This document shows, one piece after another, positions 14,023 through 26,630 of a DNA stretch of 64,000 nt. Origin of the DNA: Ecdyonurus torrentis (Eukaryota; Arthropoda; Insecta; Ephemeroptera; Heptageniidae). The position numbers and the translations under genes are program-made. The notes beneath the pieces were generated by a model. The model was given only the letters and a program-made list of their open reading frames with translations, did no database searches and was not told the origin of the DNA. The DNA lies in contig OX439131.1 in the NCBI GenBank assembly GCA_949318235.1, positions 32,054,323 to 32,118,322 on the forward strand, in the 5' to 3' direction. The stretch's first letter is position 1. Every line of letters starts with the position of its first letter.

Positions 14023-14318
14023 ATATATGGTGAAGGTTTAGTTGATATGTGTGGGATGCAGCAATGTCCTTTGTGGTGACAACGTCACTCCGGCAATAAT
14101 GTTCACTCACAATATATATATACCACAAAAAACTCACCACACATCTCTAGTCTCCCTCCATAAGCACACAAGACGTAATATATATAGAAGAGATGTAAAA
14201 AGACAGGATAAGGCAAAATGTTGAATGATATCAAAAAACTACATTGTCACTTTGAAGATCCAAAACTCACAGTTAGTTTCTACAAGTTAGAGTATATAGA
14301 GATGAGAGGAAGTAAAGA

Positions 14319-14321
14319 AGA

Positions 14322-14353
<32 letters not shown>

Positions 14354-14359
14354 GGGGGG
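14319..14359 (+). repeat. A27-G14 compound homopolymer
   Basis: About 27 A are followed directly by 14 G. Such a purine-only strand is unusual and is also a common site of sequencing or assembly error. Confidence 0.9.
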
Positions 14360-16109
14360 CGTCCAAATCTTCATTGTGATTTATTTCCAATAAAGAAAAT
14401 GGCTTGCTTTTTTGTGGTATTTTATTTGATTGAAGTATATTATATTGTGTTAAATTTGTTTCCTAAATTTTATTTATGAGAGTACTACTATTTCAATCAA
14501 TTTCATTAATTTAATTGAACTCAGAAAACTTTAATGTACTTCTTAATTTTGATATATTATACTTTCAGTTTATAAAAGCTCTGATATTTACGCTGCTATG
14601 TAGTGGAATACAATGATAAGAAACGTATGATTTGGAGTATCATTCTATCTGATGCTTTTCATTTTATCAATAATAGAACAAAATACTAATTTAAATTTTA
14701 ATAATCATCAATCATCATTAATCAAGATAAGAACTTGTAAATTTCATTAACTGGCATTGATTTTCTATTTTTTGAAAATTCAAATCCAATAAGGAAACAT
14801 GTTCTCTTTACTAAAGTAATCAGACTTAATATTACAATGTAAAAGCTTCAAGAATTTTTTAATAAAAATATTTTTTTTCTCTTAGAATTTCTGTGACACA
14901 TGCAGGAAACATACGAGTGCAATAAAGTAGTTTTAAATTATAAAGCTACATTATTTATTTCAAAGGCACATCAACCATTCCTTTTGCAATTAAAAATATA
15001 TATTTTTCCTGCTTCCTATTTTTCTAAGACTTTTAATGTATTGGTTTGATTAATATATTTGATTCAACTTGTGTAAAATATAATTTGCCTTTTGTCTTTG
15101 TTTTCGTTTTTGTTTTCAGTTTCGGTTTCATTTGTTGTTGTTGTTTGTATTTTGATTCTACGTTAACAAAAAAAATTTTTAACTTATAAAAACAACGTAT
15201 TTTATTTCAAGATACTTTAAAAGTACGCAGCTAGAAACATTTAGCTATTTCAATTGATATTTTTTTATATCAATTATCACTTTATATAAATATATTTATT
15301 CTATATTGTTTTGAATACACATAGTATTTTTAATAGTATTGTTATTTATAATAATGATTAATGTGACTAAATCTTAAAAAATATTGTTATATATTAACGT
15401 GTAAGTAATTGGTTAGTAATAAATAACTATATAGAGAATGTTAACATCTGGCATTGTGTACTAATATTATTTAACAATAAATTCATAGCATCACTTTATC
15501 ATTCTAGCAATTTATTTCTGCGTGCTTAGAAATCTACAGTAGGAACCTTTAGTCTTGTTGTGTTGTAAAAGAATTGGTAGAGCAGACGTAAAACTTAACA
15601 AAGAACGAGTTTAGTAGTAGACGTGTATCAACTGGTTTGGTCATGGCTCTTCTTCTACAGTCACGTAATACCAACTTACCAGTAAATACAATATTCTTTT
15701 TTTTTTTCTTCTTTTTTTTACATTTGGTTTTTGAACTGTAGTATATATGTGAACTCTCTTTTTAAAGATTATATTCAAGAAAAAGAAAAAAAAATCAACG
15801 AACTTTTACCTTGCTTCTATACAGACGCTTGAAATAACTTCCAGAAAAACCTATATTACACTACTCAAAGTTTGTACACGTATTACTTTATACTGATTTA
15901 ATATTGAAATAATTTAGTTTTCTTATATTTATATATATAAAAAAACTAGTTTCTAAGTTTATTATATATACGTGAAAAAATTTATCCATAATAAAAACTT
16001 ATATTTTAAAGATATTTTTCATATTCTCGTAAACAATATAATTTAGTGAATACAGTTTGTAAATTTGAGAAATTATCTTTTATTTTTGTACTTTTGATTA
16101 TAAGTATAC
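14360..16109. other. AT-rich non-coding stretch
   Basis: A strong acceptor at 14885 is followed by a 14-codon open stretch (NFCDTCRKHTSAIK, then TAG) that includes an AATAAA. It could be a very short terminal exon but cannot be supported. Nothing else is visible. Confidence 0.4.
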
Positions 16110-16165
16110 AAGGCTTGTGATTTTATTATCACAAGACAAGGCTTGTGATTTTATTATCACAAGCC
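16110..16165. repeat. Tandemly doubled palindrome
   Basis: The hairpin-forming unit AGGCTTGTGAT-TTTATT-ATCACAAG occurs twice with a 28-bp period. The second unit is a perfect 12-bp-arm palindrome (AAGGCTTGTGAT and ATCACAAGCCTT). It has no coding potential. It could be an element end or a replication-slippage product. Confidence 0.85.
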
Positions 16166-16325
16166 TTCAGCTATTCTAACTGTTTGTCGAGAGCTGCATA
16201 TAATAATATAAGGCACTTGGTGACAACAATGGGTATCATTCAACATCACTCGAACATTCAATATTATTCGATAAGGTTACCTTATTATATAACTGTAGTT
16301 ATGCATAGTAAGATACCCGACGTAC

Positions 16326-16328
<3 letters not shown>

Positions 16329-16366
<38 letters not shown>
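16329..16366 (+). repeat. (CT)n microsatellite, about 38 bp
   Basis: Uninterrupted CT repeat just left of a small inverted-repeat element. Confidence 0.95.
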
Positions 16367-16369
<3 letters not shown>

Positions 16370-16433
16370 TAGGTCATAAATATATAAAATATATAACATT
16401 ATGCTATAATTATTATATAAATAATAAACCTAC

Positions 16434-16548
16434 TAATGCTGCAGTTCGTAAACCCTGTTCTCTTGCACCAAAAAATGCGCATTCCATTTGATTAACCAAA
16501 GTTGATTGTCATTTTAGAAGCAGAGAACAGGGTTTACGAACAGCATTA
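16434..16548. mobile_element. MITE-like element, family 1, copy 1 (115 bp)
   Basis: The inverted ends are TTCGTAAACCCTGTTCTC on the left and AGAACAGGGTTTACGAA on the right. Both are flanked outward by TAATGCTG-like sequence, so the terminal repeat is about 26 bp. The centre carries TTGCACCAAAAAATGCGCAT and a GTTGATTGTCATTTTA stretch, which are shared with a second copy at 39198-39315. There is no coding capacity. The family assignment to a transposase group is unknown. Confidence 0.8.
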
Positions 16549-18335
16549 CTGTATTATATATCAAATATAAATACTTTCCCTTGGAAATTTCAATCTGAAA
16601 CCAACTTTTCTTTAAATTTTATATTACATAATTATAAAATAAGATTCTACGTATATCAACGTATTTTCACTATTTCTTTGCGTATTCTTGCACCAATGAT
16701 AAAACCAAAACGTTACACCATTTGTGAAAGTTTGTATTATTATTTCAAAAAAAAAAAAAAAAAAAAAAAAAAGGAAGTTTGATTCAACTATTTAGTTGTT
16801 AGTATTATAAAAGTAATGTAAGTAGATGCCTTAAATATAAAAGTTACAACATAAGCGTTTGTATTATCAACAATTATATCAATAGTAACAGAATAAGCAT
16901 TAAATTAAAAACACATTTCAATAGTGTTAGTAATAAATAAAATATAAGCAATCAACAATGAAATATTATACATTATTTGTAATACGAATTAACAAATTTA
17001 TAGTACATAGATTCAATCAGTAAAATTACCTAAATTTGAGCTTAGTATTAGTACATATATCATCAATTTTTGAATATCAATTTACTTAATTAATATTTTA
17101 TATATTATTGAAACCTCCAATAAAATATATATATTTTAAAATTCTATATATTTTTATTTACTAATTTGTGAGATTTAATAAAGAAATATTTGAAATTTAA
17201 TAAAAATATATTTACGGAAAAATAAAATAACATTATCTTTAATTATTACGATTAATTAATTATCTTTACAGTATAGAAATTATCAATAAATAAACTTAAT
17301 TTTATTTACAAACATAATTTTCAATTTCATAACATGTCTCACGTCTTTCATAATGTGTAGTTATTAGTAAATTGAAAATTATTAAAGTGAATTATGTTTA
17401 AATTTTACACCTGAAATATTTCCTCTAACATTAATTATCTAAGACTACTAAAATTTAATAGCAAAGTGATTTTACTACTTTTACTTCATTAACTTATATT
17501 CAATTAAATTAGAACATCTTCGCCCACACTATCACGTGTATGTTTAAATGAGTTTACTTGATTTTTTTTTCTTTGGTCTTCTTTTATTTTACTTGTGATT
17601 GGCATGGATATAAGAATCGATATTGGGAAACGTGCCTCAAGCTATAATATGTTACATTGCTTTCCTCTATATCAAGGATTTAAGTAGTGAATATTGACAT
17701 GAACCAACTAAAAACTCAATTATCTTTTCCCCTTAGCCCTAGACCTACTCTATAATATCATAAACTGTCCACTATTAAACTGCCTCTACTTTCTCTAAAA
17801 CATTAACTTACGTATTATGATGCCCTACAACCAAAATATAAAATGATAAGGAAGGAAAAAAAAGATGAAAGTTTAATAAAATCACTATTATAAAGCAATA
17901 TATTTTACACAGAATATTATAGTGAAGAATATGCCTATAGCATTAATTTGGTGGGCAAGTAATAAAGTATTACTTTATTATTACTTTTTGTTTTAATATT
18001 AATTGCTGCTGCTTCTTACTTAGATAACAAAAACTTATACTTCTGAAATTTATCAGTTTTATTTAATAGTTTTGAAAAGTATATACCAGTATGTTTAATG
18101 TTGTATAAAATTTAGAAATATTTAATGTTTAATAAATATTATGCAGTTATTATTATTTTCAAATTATGATATTGTGTTACAACTTTTACCATAGTCCCGT
18201 CAAGACTGGTGCAATGAAATAGTACACACACACATTACAGGCTAAATATATAGACAGCCCGGCATTCACCATGATAGACTAAAAAAGCTGTGGAAACGTC
18301 TAGGCAGGCTACAATCTCATCAATTATGTACTTAC
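16549..18335. other. AT-rich non-coding stretch
   Basis: An A-run at about 16747-16772 is the only distinct item. I see no exon or element ends. Confidence 0.5.
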
Positions 18336-18492
18336 CTAATACTCTGTGTGATGTACACACCACGTATGCATGTTGTTGTTTTTCTTTCATTATATTCTTC
18401 GAACAAGTAAACGAATCTAAATTTGTTTTCTTTATCAAAACTGACTCTTTATTATAAAGTTTTGGCCTAATTTTACTCCTATAAAGGTAAAA
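18336..18492 (-). CDS. Candidate internal exon (minus strand), unrecognised
   Basis: On the minus strand an acceptor (GATTTTATATCAG) precedes an open frame starting FYLYRSKIRPKLYNKESV and ending HAYVVCTSHRVL. It is followed by a perfect donor TTAG|GTAAGTAC. The length is 157 nt, with phase 0 in and 1 out. The frame stays open beyond both splice sites (about 108 codons), partly through a CT microsatellite at 18510-18554, which weakens the case. The peptide is basic and has no motif I know. It could be a chance frame. Confidence 0.22.
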
Positions 18493-18506
18493 CTGATATA
18501 AAATCC

Positions 18507-18509
<3 letters not shown>

Positions 18510-18554
<45 letters not shown>
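18510..18554 (+). repeat. (CT)n microsatellite, about 45 bp
   Basis: Uninterrupted CT repeat. Confidence 0.95.
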
Positions 18555-18558
<4 letters not shown>

Positions 18559-18924
18559 CAATCACAGTTCACGTAGCAAAATTTTGCATGAATTTACATG
18601 AAGAATGACCATGGTGGTTGGAAAATGTGTGTGTGTGTATAAAATATGACATATAGTTAAAAAATATTGCAGCAATTTGTCATTTTAACCTATTTCTATG
18701 CAAGAATCAATATAATATAATATTTTTAATAATGTGTTAATTTGAATATAAAGTATGCTATGATATTTATGGCTTTATCTATATAAAAATTAAACACGTA
18801 ACACACACAGAAGCTGATTGTAATGTGTGGCTCTGGGATGAGATAAGCTCTGCGTAAGCAACTTAGGTAGCTTTTAGTTCTTCGTTTTGTATGCTTTAGC
18901 TTACTTATGCCACCTTGTAACTGC

Positions 18925-18925
<1 letters not shown>

Positions 18926-18979
<54 letters not shown>
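18926..18979 (+). repeat. (GA)n microsatellite, about 54 bp
   Basis: Uninterrupted GA repeat. Confidence 0.95.
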
Positions 18980-18981
<2 letters not shown>

Positions 18982-20247
18982 AAGCGCGAGACTCAATTAT
19001 TCCATTCTCAAAGTAGAATTTTGAAGATAAAGACTCCTTGAAGCTTATACAATAAGACTCAAAAACCTCAATGTTATTCCCTAAGGTGCTGTAAAATATG
19101 AACAGATAAGCGTCTACAATTCCTTTTATTATAATTTCATAATATTACACGCTATATTATATAATCTATTTTAAATAAAATTTTCTTTATTATTATTATA
19201 TATTTAAATTAATATACATCTTAAATTTGAAATCATTATTATTATATTTTTAGCATTATAAAATTTATACTTGTGTGTAAATTAATAAAACAATATTTTG
19301 CCATATAGAAAAGAATTAAATACAACTTTTTACTCTATACATTTTATTTCTATAAGCTTTATTGTATATTTTGTACAATTTTACATTGACGTTCCCAATA
19401 GACAAGCTATAGTACTGACTTGCATTTTTGCATAATATACAGATTCAAAGGAAAATAACAAGTAGATAAAAAAATAAGGAAAATTGTTAAGAGAAACAAG
19501 AGAAAAACATTTCATTTTACTATGTGGAATCTAATGATACTTTTTATCTGATATCGGAAACATTGTAAATTGTAGAAATTATAGTTATGAGTAATTTTGA
19601 AATACTGCCTGTCTTGTCAATCTATAATAGAAATATATATTAATGGTTGCAAAAGTTTGATGAGTAATTCATTTCATATTTTCAAAGCTTAGCAATAAAA
19701 ATCTTGTTTAAAGCTATTATGTTTCTAATCCTTTCTCATGTCAGTTTTAAATTTATTTTATAATGCTACATTTTTAACATTTACGTAGGTAGGTAGGTAA
19801 CTGTTACTCGAGTATTTAACTGAAAATTTATGTACGACAATATTTTATACTTAACAGCTATAAAGTATAATGAAATAACGTAGATTATTACAAGCATTTT
19901 GCGGTAGAAAATATATATAAATAAGAAAGAAAAAAAAACACGTTTATAAACTCTAAAAATGAGAGTATATTTTAAACAAAAGTAGAAAAATAGGAGAGAG
20001 AGAGATATATATTCTTTATATATGAATCTAATTTCGGAACTATATTAAAACTATTATATATAAATAGTTTTTTTTTGCAATGAATTACTAAATTATATAA
20101 TATATATAGTAAATGTTAACTGTTTCAGAATTAATTTACTTTCATTTTGTATAGCTCTAAAAGTTTTTTTTAACCTAAATATTTAAAAAGACAAAATTAT
20201 TAATTTTTTTACTCACATTTTTTTTTGATTTTTCATATGTATGTACA

Positions 20248-20248
<1 letters not shown>
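18980..20248. other. AT-rich non-coding stretch
   Basis: It holds a four-unit (GTAG) stretch near 19786-19800 and no gene. Confidence 0.5.

Positions 20249-20324
<76 letters not shown>
20249..20324 (+). repeat. (TA)n microsatellite, about 76 bp
   Basis: Uninterrupted TA alternation. Confidence 0.97.
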
Positions 20325-20330
<6 letters not shown>

Positions 20331-20493
20331 TAATATATTTAAAGAAAATTTGTTTCTGAAAACAGCTTTAAAAATAAGCTATAATATATTTTATAAAATA
20401 AAATTTAATATTAAATTTTGATTGGCGCAAACTATTGATTTTAATTTTAAGAAAAAAATCCTTTAAGCGTTTTTGTTTACTTACAAATGTATA

Positions 20494-20498
<5 letters not shown>

Positions 20499-20547
<49 letters not shown>
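20499..20547 (+). repeat. poly(A) run, 49 nt
   Basis: This is the longest A homopolymer in the window. No retrocopy body is visible upstream. Confidence 0.95.
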
Positions 20548-20549
<2 letters not shown>

Positions 20550-20824
20550 ATACAAACGTAACAAAGAAAAAGCTAATACTTTTAAAGTAATGAGATATTA
20601 CGGTTTGAAATAGTTGATGTTTGAATACATTGGAGTATTATTGTCATTGTTAGGAAAAAAAAAGAACATATTTGCTTTGGTATGGTTAGACATATCACTC
20701 TCATGGGGTAAGTATACTTTACAAAACAAGTTATATTAGACCTGCTTTTATGTAACATTTTAAACCACAAATTCCCTTAAGAATGATATGACCTGTTGTA
20801 TTTACATATAGCAATTTTGTAATA

Positions 20825-20828
<4 letters not shown>

Positions 20829-20908
<80 letters not shown>
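20829..20908 (+). repeat. (TA)n microsatellite, interrupted
   Basis: Two TA blocks are separated by a single AT shift near 20878. Confidence 0.95.
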
Positions 20909-20913
<5 letters not shown>

Positions 20914-21105
20914 AAATTAACTACAACAATTACTTATATTAGTTATCATGTATACTGCCTCTTTAAATTCAATATCACATTGAAAAGGTAAGATTTTTTT
21001 TTCTTGTAGTATAAAAGAAAATGTATATTTGTGATGTTTGGATTGTAGCAATCTCTTTCTTTCACAGCCATTCTTTCTGTGAGCACGTTGGGACGCAATC
21101 TCGTT

Positions 21106-21109
<4 letters not shown>

Positions 21110-21197
<88 letters not shown>
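21110..21197 (+). repeat. (CT)n microsatellite, about 88 bp
   Basis: Uninterrupted CT. It generates long Leu-Ser frames, including one of 126 codons that I reject as a gene. Confidence 0.97.
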
Positions 21198-21200
<3 letters not shown>

Positions 21201-21789
21201 CAAGGGATATTGTCAACCAAATCACGAACGCTCAAGTGATTGCGAAGCTCTACATAGAATAGACATGGACCTTATACCCTCTTCTTTTTTTTTCTATCTC
21301 GTAAGCTACACTTACTTTAAAAGTAGATATTATGTTAATAACAGTGCCAGAAAAAGAATTAAATATTGTTACACCTTTTCAAATTGTCATAATACTTTCA
21401 TAATTGATGTTATATTAGCAAAACTATATTTTCTTAGAGCTAAATTTTGTTCTAAATAACTGAAAAATTATTTACAAAATATTTTTAATAATAATAAAAA
21501 AAATCATAGTTTTCATAACTATATTATGTAACTATATAAATGGAAAATATTATATAAATGAATAAATCTACAAGTTATTACTTTGAATACAGAACAAAAA
21601 ACTGTAATATTTAATAGGATCAAATATATATATTTTTTGTCAAACTATTAATTTTTAGTAGCTAAATAAAGACCAGTGACTGATTCGATACACATGTTAC
21701 TTTTACTGCCAATACCAATAAAATTGTTCAATTTTGTCTTCTTAAACTAGCATTTACACATGTGATCGAGTTCTAAAAAGACATACATA

Positions 21790-22090
21790 AGTTTGTTCTA
21801 CGAACTACACACTAAAATTGAGCCAACTTTGATATTTTCTTTTGTTAAGAAAACCTGATCATGACGTCACTGCCTGTTTACGATGTTTATATGAATGGTT
21901 GATCATTGTTATTTCTTCGTTTGGAACTTTAGACCTGATAAAAATAAACAAAAATTTACAAATAAAAAAAGTTCCATGCTCATTTTTATTGGTTAAAAAA
22001 ATGAGATCAACCAATGAATGTGTCTCTTTTTTTGGGGGGCAGCCAATCATTGTTAAAGAAACTCACTATACTTTACACAACAAACTACAG
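21790..22090 (+). mobile_element. Non-autonomous element, family 7, copy 1 (about 300 bp)
   Basis: This segment matches the reverse complement of 58813-59070 over most of its length. Shared blocks include GATCATGACGTC, GTTTATATGAATGGTT, a TTTATTGGTT-type block and GATCAACCAATGAATGTGTC. The ends are weak inverted repeats (AGTTTGTTCTACGAACTACA on the left, a CACAACAAACT version on the right). It contains TGACGTCA at 21862-21869. Frames inside it (21842-22093) are by-products of the element. Confidence 0.7.
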
Positions 22091-23139
22091 TAACCACGCA
22101 TATATCCACTTTAACACGATGTTAGATTGAATTATGTAACGTAGATGAAGTAAAATAATATTTATATATATTTTTTACGTAGAAAAAAAATGTGTACGTT
22201 AATACGTTATATTTGAGTATAAAGTCATTTAAAAAAAAAAAAGAAATAAAAATTAAGTACAGTATGTGTATTTGAAATTTTAAGAGTTTTTCTCTTGACA
22301 TTCAGCACCCCACATCTTTATATTTGAAATTCACATTGAGAACGAACATGCCATGAAAAAAATATAAAAATATTTTTTTTACGAGTAAAATTTCGTCATA
22401 TATAGGCTCATATTATATGTTCAAAGTAAAACATGAGATGTTACAGCTCTTTTTCGTGTCCTTATATTTTCCATAAAAATAAAAGTAGAACCAAATCATG
22501 TTTACTGAATAAGTCATTTTTTTTTTTATGAATTTATTATACATATACATCTTTATAAATTATATATTAACATGTAAACTTTTATCTTTTTGAATTTTAG
22601 AAATAGATTTTGAAAATTTTAACTGAACTTGTGATTAAATTATTAAACATACCCATATAATGTACTGTATAAGGTATTCTTTTTTATTACAAAAATTATT
22701 TTCTATCTATCTTTAATATAAACTAATATTCGGGTATGTAAAATTCAAATTGTAAAATATGCTCGTTTTAATTTTTGAAATAAAATATCCAGTAGGTATA
22801 AATATGATAGAAAGGTAATTTAATTAGTTTAGTGTCTTTCTCTTACGCACAGAAAGTAAAACACTTTTAAAGCATCTAATAATAAGCAGAGTATATTGGT
22901 AAGATAATACGGCAGAGAAATATAAAATAACATTAAAACCTTATAAATGCTTTAAATTTTTAACAATTTTAGAAAACCAAAAGCTTCTGAGCACAATTTT
23001 AATTTACCGCAGTTTCAAATGGTACGTCAGGTTTCTACACTTGCCTTAATGTTAGATTTTGATATTATTAATTTTTTTTTACGCATCTATGATCATATAG
23101 TAATGAACTATACGGCTGATTACTAAATACTTATATTAT
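22091..23139. other. AT-rich non-coding stretch
   Basis: I see no exon, repeat array or element ends. Confidence 0.5.
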
Positions 23140-23330
23140 ATTAAAAGCGTAGAACATCTTGAACATAAAATATGTCTAATATCCTAACGTTCTTAAATAT
23201 CAACGTTGATTTTGCCGGAGTCATTAATTTCTGATTTACTTTCCATTCACAAAATGGTAGCTGCGGGTTTATGATGTCACAGCTCGCCTGTTTCTGCGCG
23301 CGTGCACTAGTGCTGTCATCTTATAATTTA
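23140..23330 (+). mobile_element. Half copy of a long-inverted-repeat element, family 3
   Basis: The sequence from ATTAAAAGCGTAGAACATCT through ATCAACGTTGATTTTGCCGG to GCACTAGTGCTGTCATC matches one arm plus the centre of the complete element at 26631-26963. The second arm is missing. The CRE-like palindrome of the full copy is mutated here (GATGTCACA). Confidence 0.75.
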
Positions 23331-23639
23331 AAATTAATATTCATATTTCTGAAAAATTAATTATTAAAGAAAATTGCGACTCACAATTCTAAGAAATTGG
23401 CATTTATAGTCAAATAAAATATACTACAGTATATTGCAAGTAAAATCAATGAAATAAAGAAAAATATGATATTGTTTCTTACTTCCTTATACTTATAATA
23501 ATATATATTAAAAACAATGGAAAACTAAAAGTCAAAGATGTTTCTTAATATTTCCTCATCTTAAAATGTTATATCAAAAAAACAATATAATGATCTAAAA
23601 ATAAATTTATATAATATATAAAACATTTTACTTAAAGTT

Positions 23640-23672
23640 TCTCTCTGTCTCTCTGTCTCTCTCTCTCTCTCT

Positions 23673-23704
<32 letters not shown>
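23640..23704 (+). repeat. (CT)n followed by T-run
   Basis: An imperfect CT/GTCT repeat runs into a T homopolymer of about 28 nt. Confidence 0.9.
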
Positions 23705-25524
23705 CATCTTTTATTGTCAACTTTTCATGTTTTATGAGGCAGAGGATTTATATGATATATAAAAGAAGTTTGATGTGCCTTATTAGTTTTTGTCTCAAAG
23801 TCGACATCTTATCTAAGCACGCAGGCGTTCAGCCAATTTTGCTGCTCTAATAACACACGCCACTTTCCTCTCTCACACCTCTTTAAACAATAAATCAAAA
23901 ACTCACTAATAACTTCATACATACCTGCTTCACGACGATGTACCTTCCCACATGTACGTACGTATCCAATTAAATAAATATAATTTTTTTTCTTTATTTA
24001 TTAAAAAAAAATAGACATATATTTTTTCATACTAAACTTCATTTAAATAAAGACTTATTATTGGATTTCAGGAAAAATTTGTAAAAAAAAAAAAATCATT
24101 CAATCCTGATGGTATATTGGGCAAATATAATGACATTGATGACCCATTATTGGTAACAATGAAAGACTATTCATACAGAGTTAATATCCTATTTTTTGTA
24201 GCATTTTGAGTATTACACTATATGCTTAATTTTATCTATCTGTTTTGCTAATTTGAAGTGTTAATATGATATAATAACACTTTACTATAGGTAATAATAC
24301 ATTATAATATAGACGATGATACATAAGCTATTAAACGAAAAAGGTAAGGAGAAGAAGACAAGTTCAGTTCTCAGAAAAAGTTTGTCGTCACGAAATTTAA
24401 TATCAATAAAACCTTGTAGTGTAAAATCACTACAGTTTTTAATAATAATGAATGTTTCAATTTTATTATATAGCCTGACTGGAGTGGTAAAGAATGATAT
24501 AGATATAATATTTCATAACCATATCAAATATAACAGTAAGAATCTGTACTGACGCATTTTACAACAATAACATCGCAAGAAGAATACAAAAAAAGTAGGA
24601 AAAAAAGAAGGAAAAAAGAAGAAGAAGAAGAAGAAAAAAAAAAACTTTTCAGCTATACCTTGTATAAGATCGTGTTTTATATATAGAGTAAAAGTCTTTT
24701 AGAGAAAAATAGAGAGAGAGAGAAAAGTAAAAAGTTGTTTAAAAAGTTTGATAGTGGTAGTGAACGCTAAGGGCGTGGTATAGATTGTGTATATTATTCC
24801 TTCTTTACTTTTGTACTATATAAAGCTATACCTTCCTCATGTCACACACACACAACACAACGTTAAAATGATCATCTCACTATACAGTTGACAGTCAATA
24901 AGAGTCATATTCCTATCTCATATTTATTTAGAAAAGTTAATAAATCAAACATGCTTGTTGTATTTACTTGTGTAGGTGACGTCTACTCACAAATCTAGAG
25001 TTCTTCAAGTGCCATAAGATACCTGGAAATCAATTCTTTATGTTTTGATTTTTTTTTAAAGGAAGTACGGGAAAAAGTGCTTTGTAAATAAACATTTTTA
25101 TTATCAGTGTATTTGCAGAGTAACGTTGATTTCCATCTATGACTATGTATTTGGTTATTCATTTTTTATTGCAGGTTTAAAATAATGTTAGATATTTCAC
25201 AAGTTTTGAAAGACTACATGTATTGAAGTAAAAATAATTCTTTTAAATACACTGACTTTTGTGCTGTCCTAAAACTACTGTACTTTAGAAGTGAAAAAAA
25301 AAATAAATAAATAAAAAAAAAGGCTTTAAATTAATTGAATGAAACGAAATTGTCTTAAATATGTGACACAGTTCTTATAGCTGCAGGAGTAATGTGCGCG
25401 TAAACTGTACAATATTTGAATTGTTACTGTATTCCTCTTTTGTTATTATTTAATAATTTATTTTACTAGATCTTTTATCTATTGACAAGTGATTGAGACA
25501 ATGAAGAAGGAAAAAGTTACGTAC
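23705..25524. other. Mostly AT-rich stretch without a supported gene
   Basis: A moderately GC-richer part at 23810-23960 has a minus-strand donor-like site (GAAGCAG|GTATGT at 23929) but no acceptor or start in front of it. A purine-rich patch lies at 24597-24645. Nothing is called. Confidence 0.4.
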
Positions 25525-25700
25525 CTTGAGGATCTCTGCTTGCTGTTTGAACTTTGAAGACTACACATCATTTATCACTCAGCACGCGGTCTGGCCACGT
25601 GCTCGCGACTTTTCAGATTGATATCTGCTCCTCTGAGATGCTGTAAGATTTAAGTTGGCAGACAGACATTCATTCAGTCAGCCGCTTACTTCTATTATAC
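25525..25700 (-). other. Candidate 5' untranslated first exon (minus strand)
   Basis: A GC-rich block stands out of AT-rich DNA. On the minus strand it runs from about GTAAGCGGCTGACTGAATG to GCAGAGATCCTCAAG and ends at a strong donor CAAG|GTACGTAAC (intron starts at 25524). All frames contain stops, so it would be non-coding, as expected of a first exon. The 5' limit is a guess from composition. No TATA box is obvious. It could also be an unrelated GC-rich remnant. Confidence 0.3.
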
Positions 25701-26480
25701 AAGGGATTTTCTATTATTCATCCTACGCAACAATAATAATACTACCTTTATTATATACGAATATCATACCATATGATACAGAACTCTTATACGAGAATGA
25801 ATGAATTGAAGATTTACTTCCTAGGATAAATTTATTTAATACTCCAGAAGATTTTTTCAAGAAAAGAAAAAAAGCTCAAAAAGAAAAAAAATATTATGAT
25901 ATTTATATGATCATCAGGCTTTAAGGCAAAAAAGTTTTTTTTTTCTTTCAAAATTTCAATTTGTAACTTTCTTGTCTCGTATGCTAGAAACAAAAAATTA
26001 ACGTACTAACAATACAAATTATAAGTGTGAGCATTATATACATATTATTGTGCTTCCAATTCCATGGGTTCCAATTTGGTTATATTCTTTTTTACAATAT
26101 ATATATTACTCTTATAAAATACTCTAAGTTTGAGAAAATGGCAAAGTTTTTGCACTTTGAAAATTAATAGCTAAAAGGATAAACTGCAACATGCAATCAT
26201 TTTAGCTACAGTTTTCAATTAAGCTTTCAAGAGTTGAAGGCAAGTGAAACTTGTCAGCTGTCTTTAAAAAAAGATTACTTAAAGAATCGAACAGGTTTTT
26301 GACCTTAATTACAAATCAATGACACCATCAGAATGCACTAAAAAAAACTGCAATTGATTGTATCTCAATTTTTGTTTCTAGGGTAATTGACAGAAAGAAG
26401 AGAAGAAAAATTGACGTGAAGAAATCTATTATATATATTATTTTTTTTCAACTCATCAAATTGCTCAATTAAGATAAATA

Positions 26481-26503
26481 CCAAGGTTTATTATAAACCT
26501 TGG
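26481..26503. repeat. Perfect short palindrome
   Basis: CCAAGGTTTA-TTA-TAAACCTTGG forms 10-bp arms with a 3-nt loop. No T-run follows that would make it look like a terminator. Confidence 0.8.
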
Positions 26504-26630
26504 ATAAATACAATGTTATTGTAGAATCTAGGACGGAAAAATAGGTAATCAAGCTACTGTATGAAGAGATAATTGTACCTGTTAAATCTAAAATCTTACA
26601 GATTTATCAATGTTGTGTTCAATCATATTT

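Noticed and set aside
14886..14930. Short terminal exon NFCDTCRKHTSAIK after a strong acceptor
   Set aside because: Only 14 codons, with no donor partner in a matching phase.
21021..21459. Plus-strand frames of 72 and 126 codons
   Set aside because: Most of each frame is Ser-Leu from (CT)n, and the rest is AT-rich filler without splice or start context.
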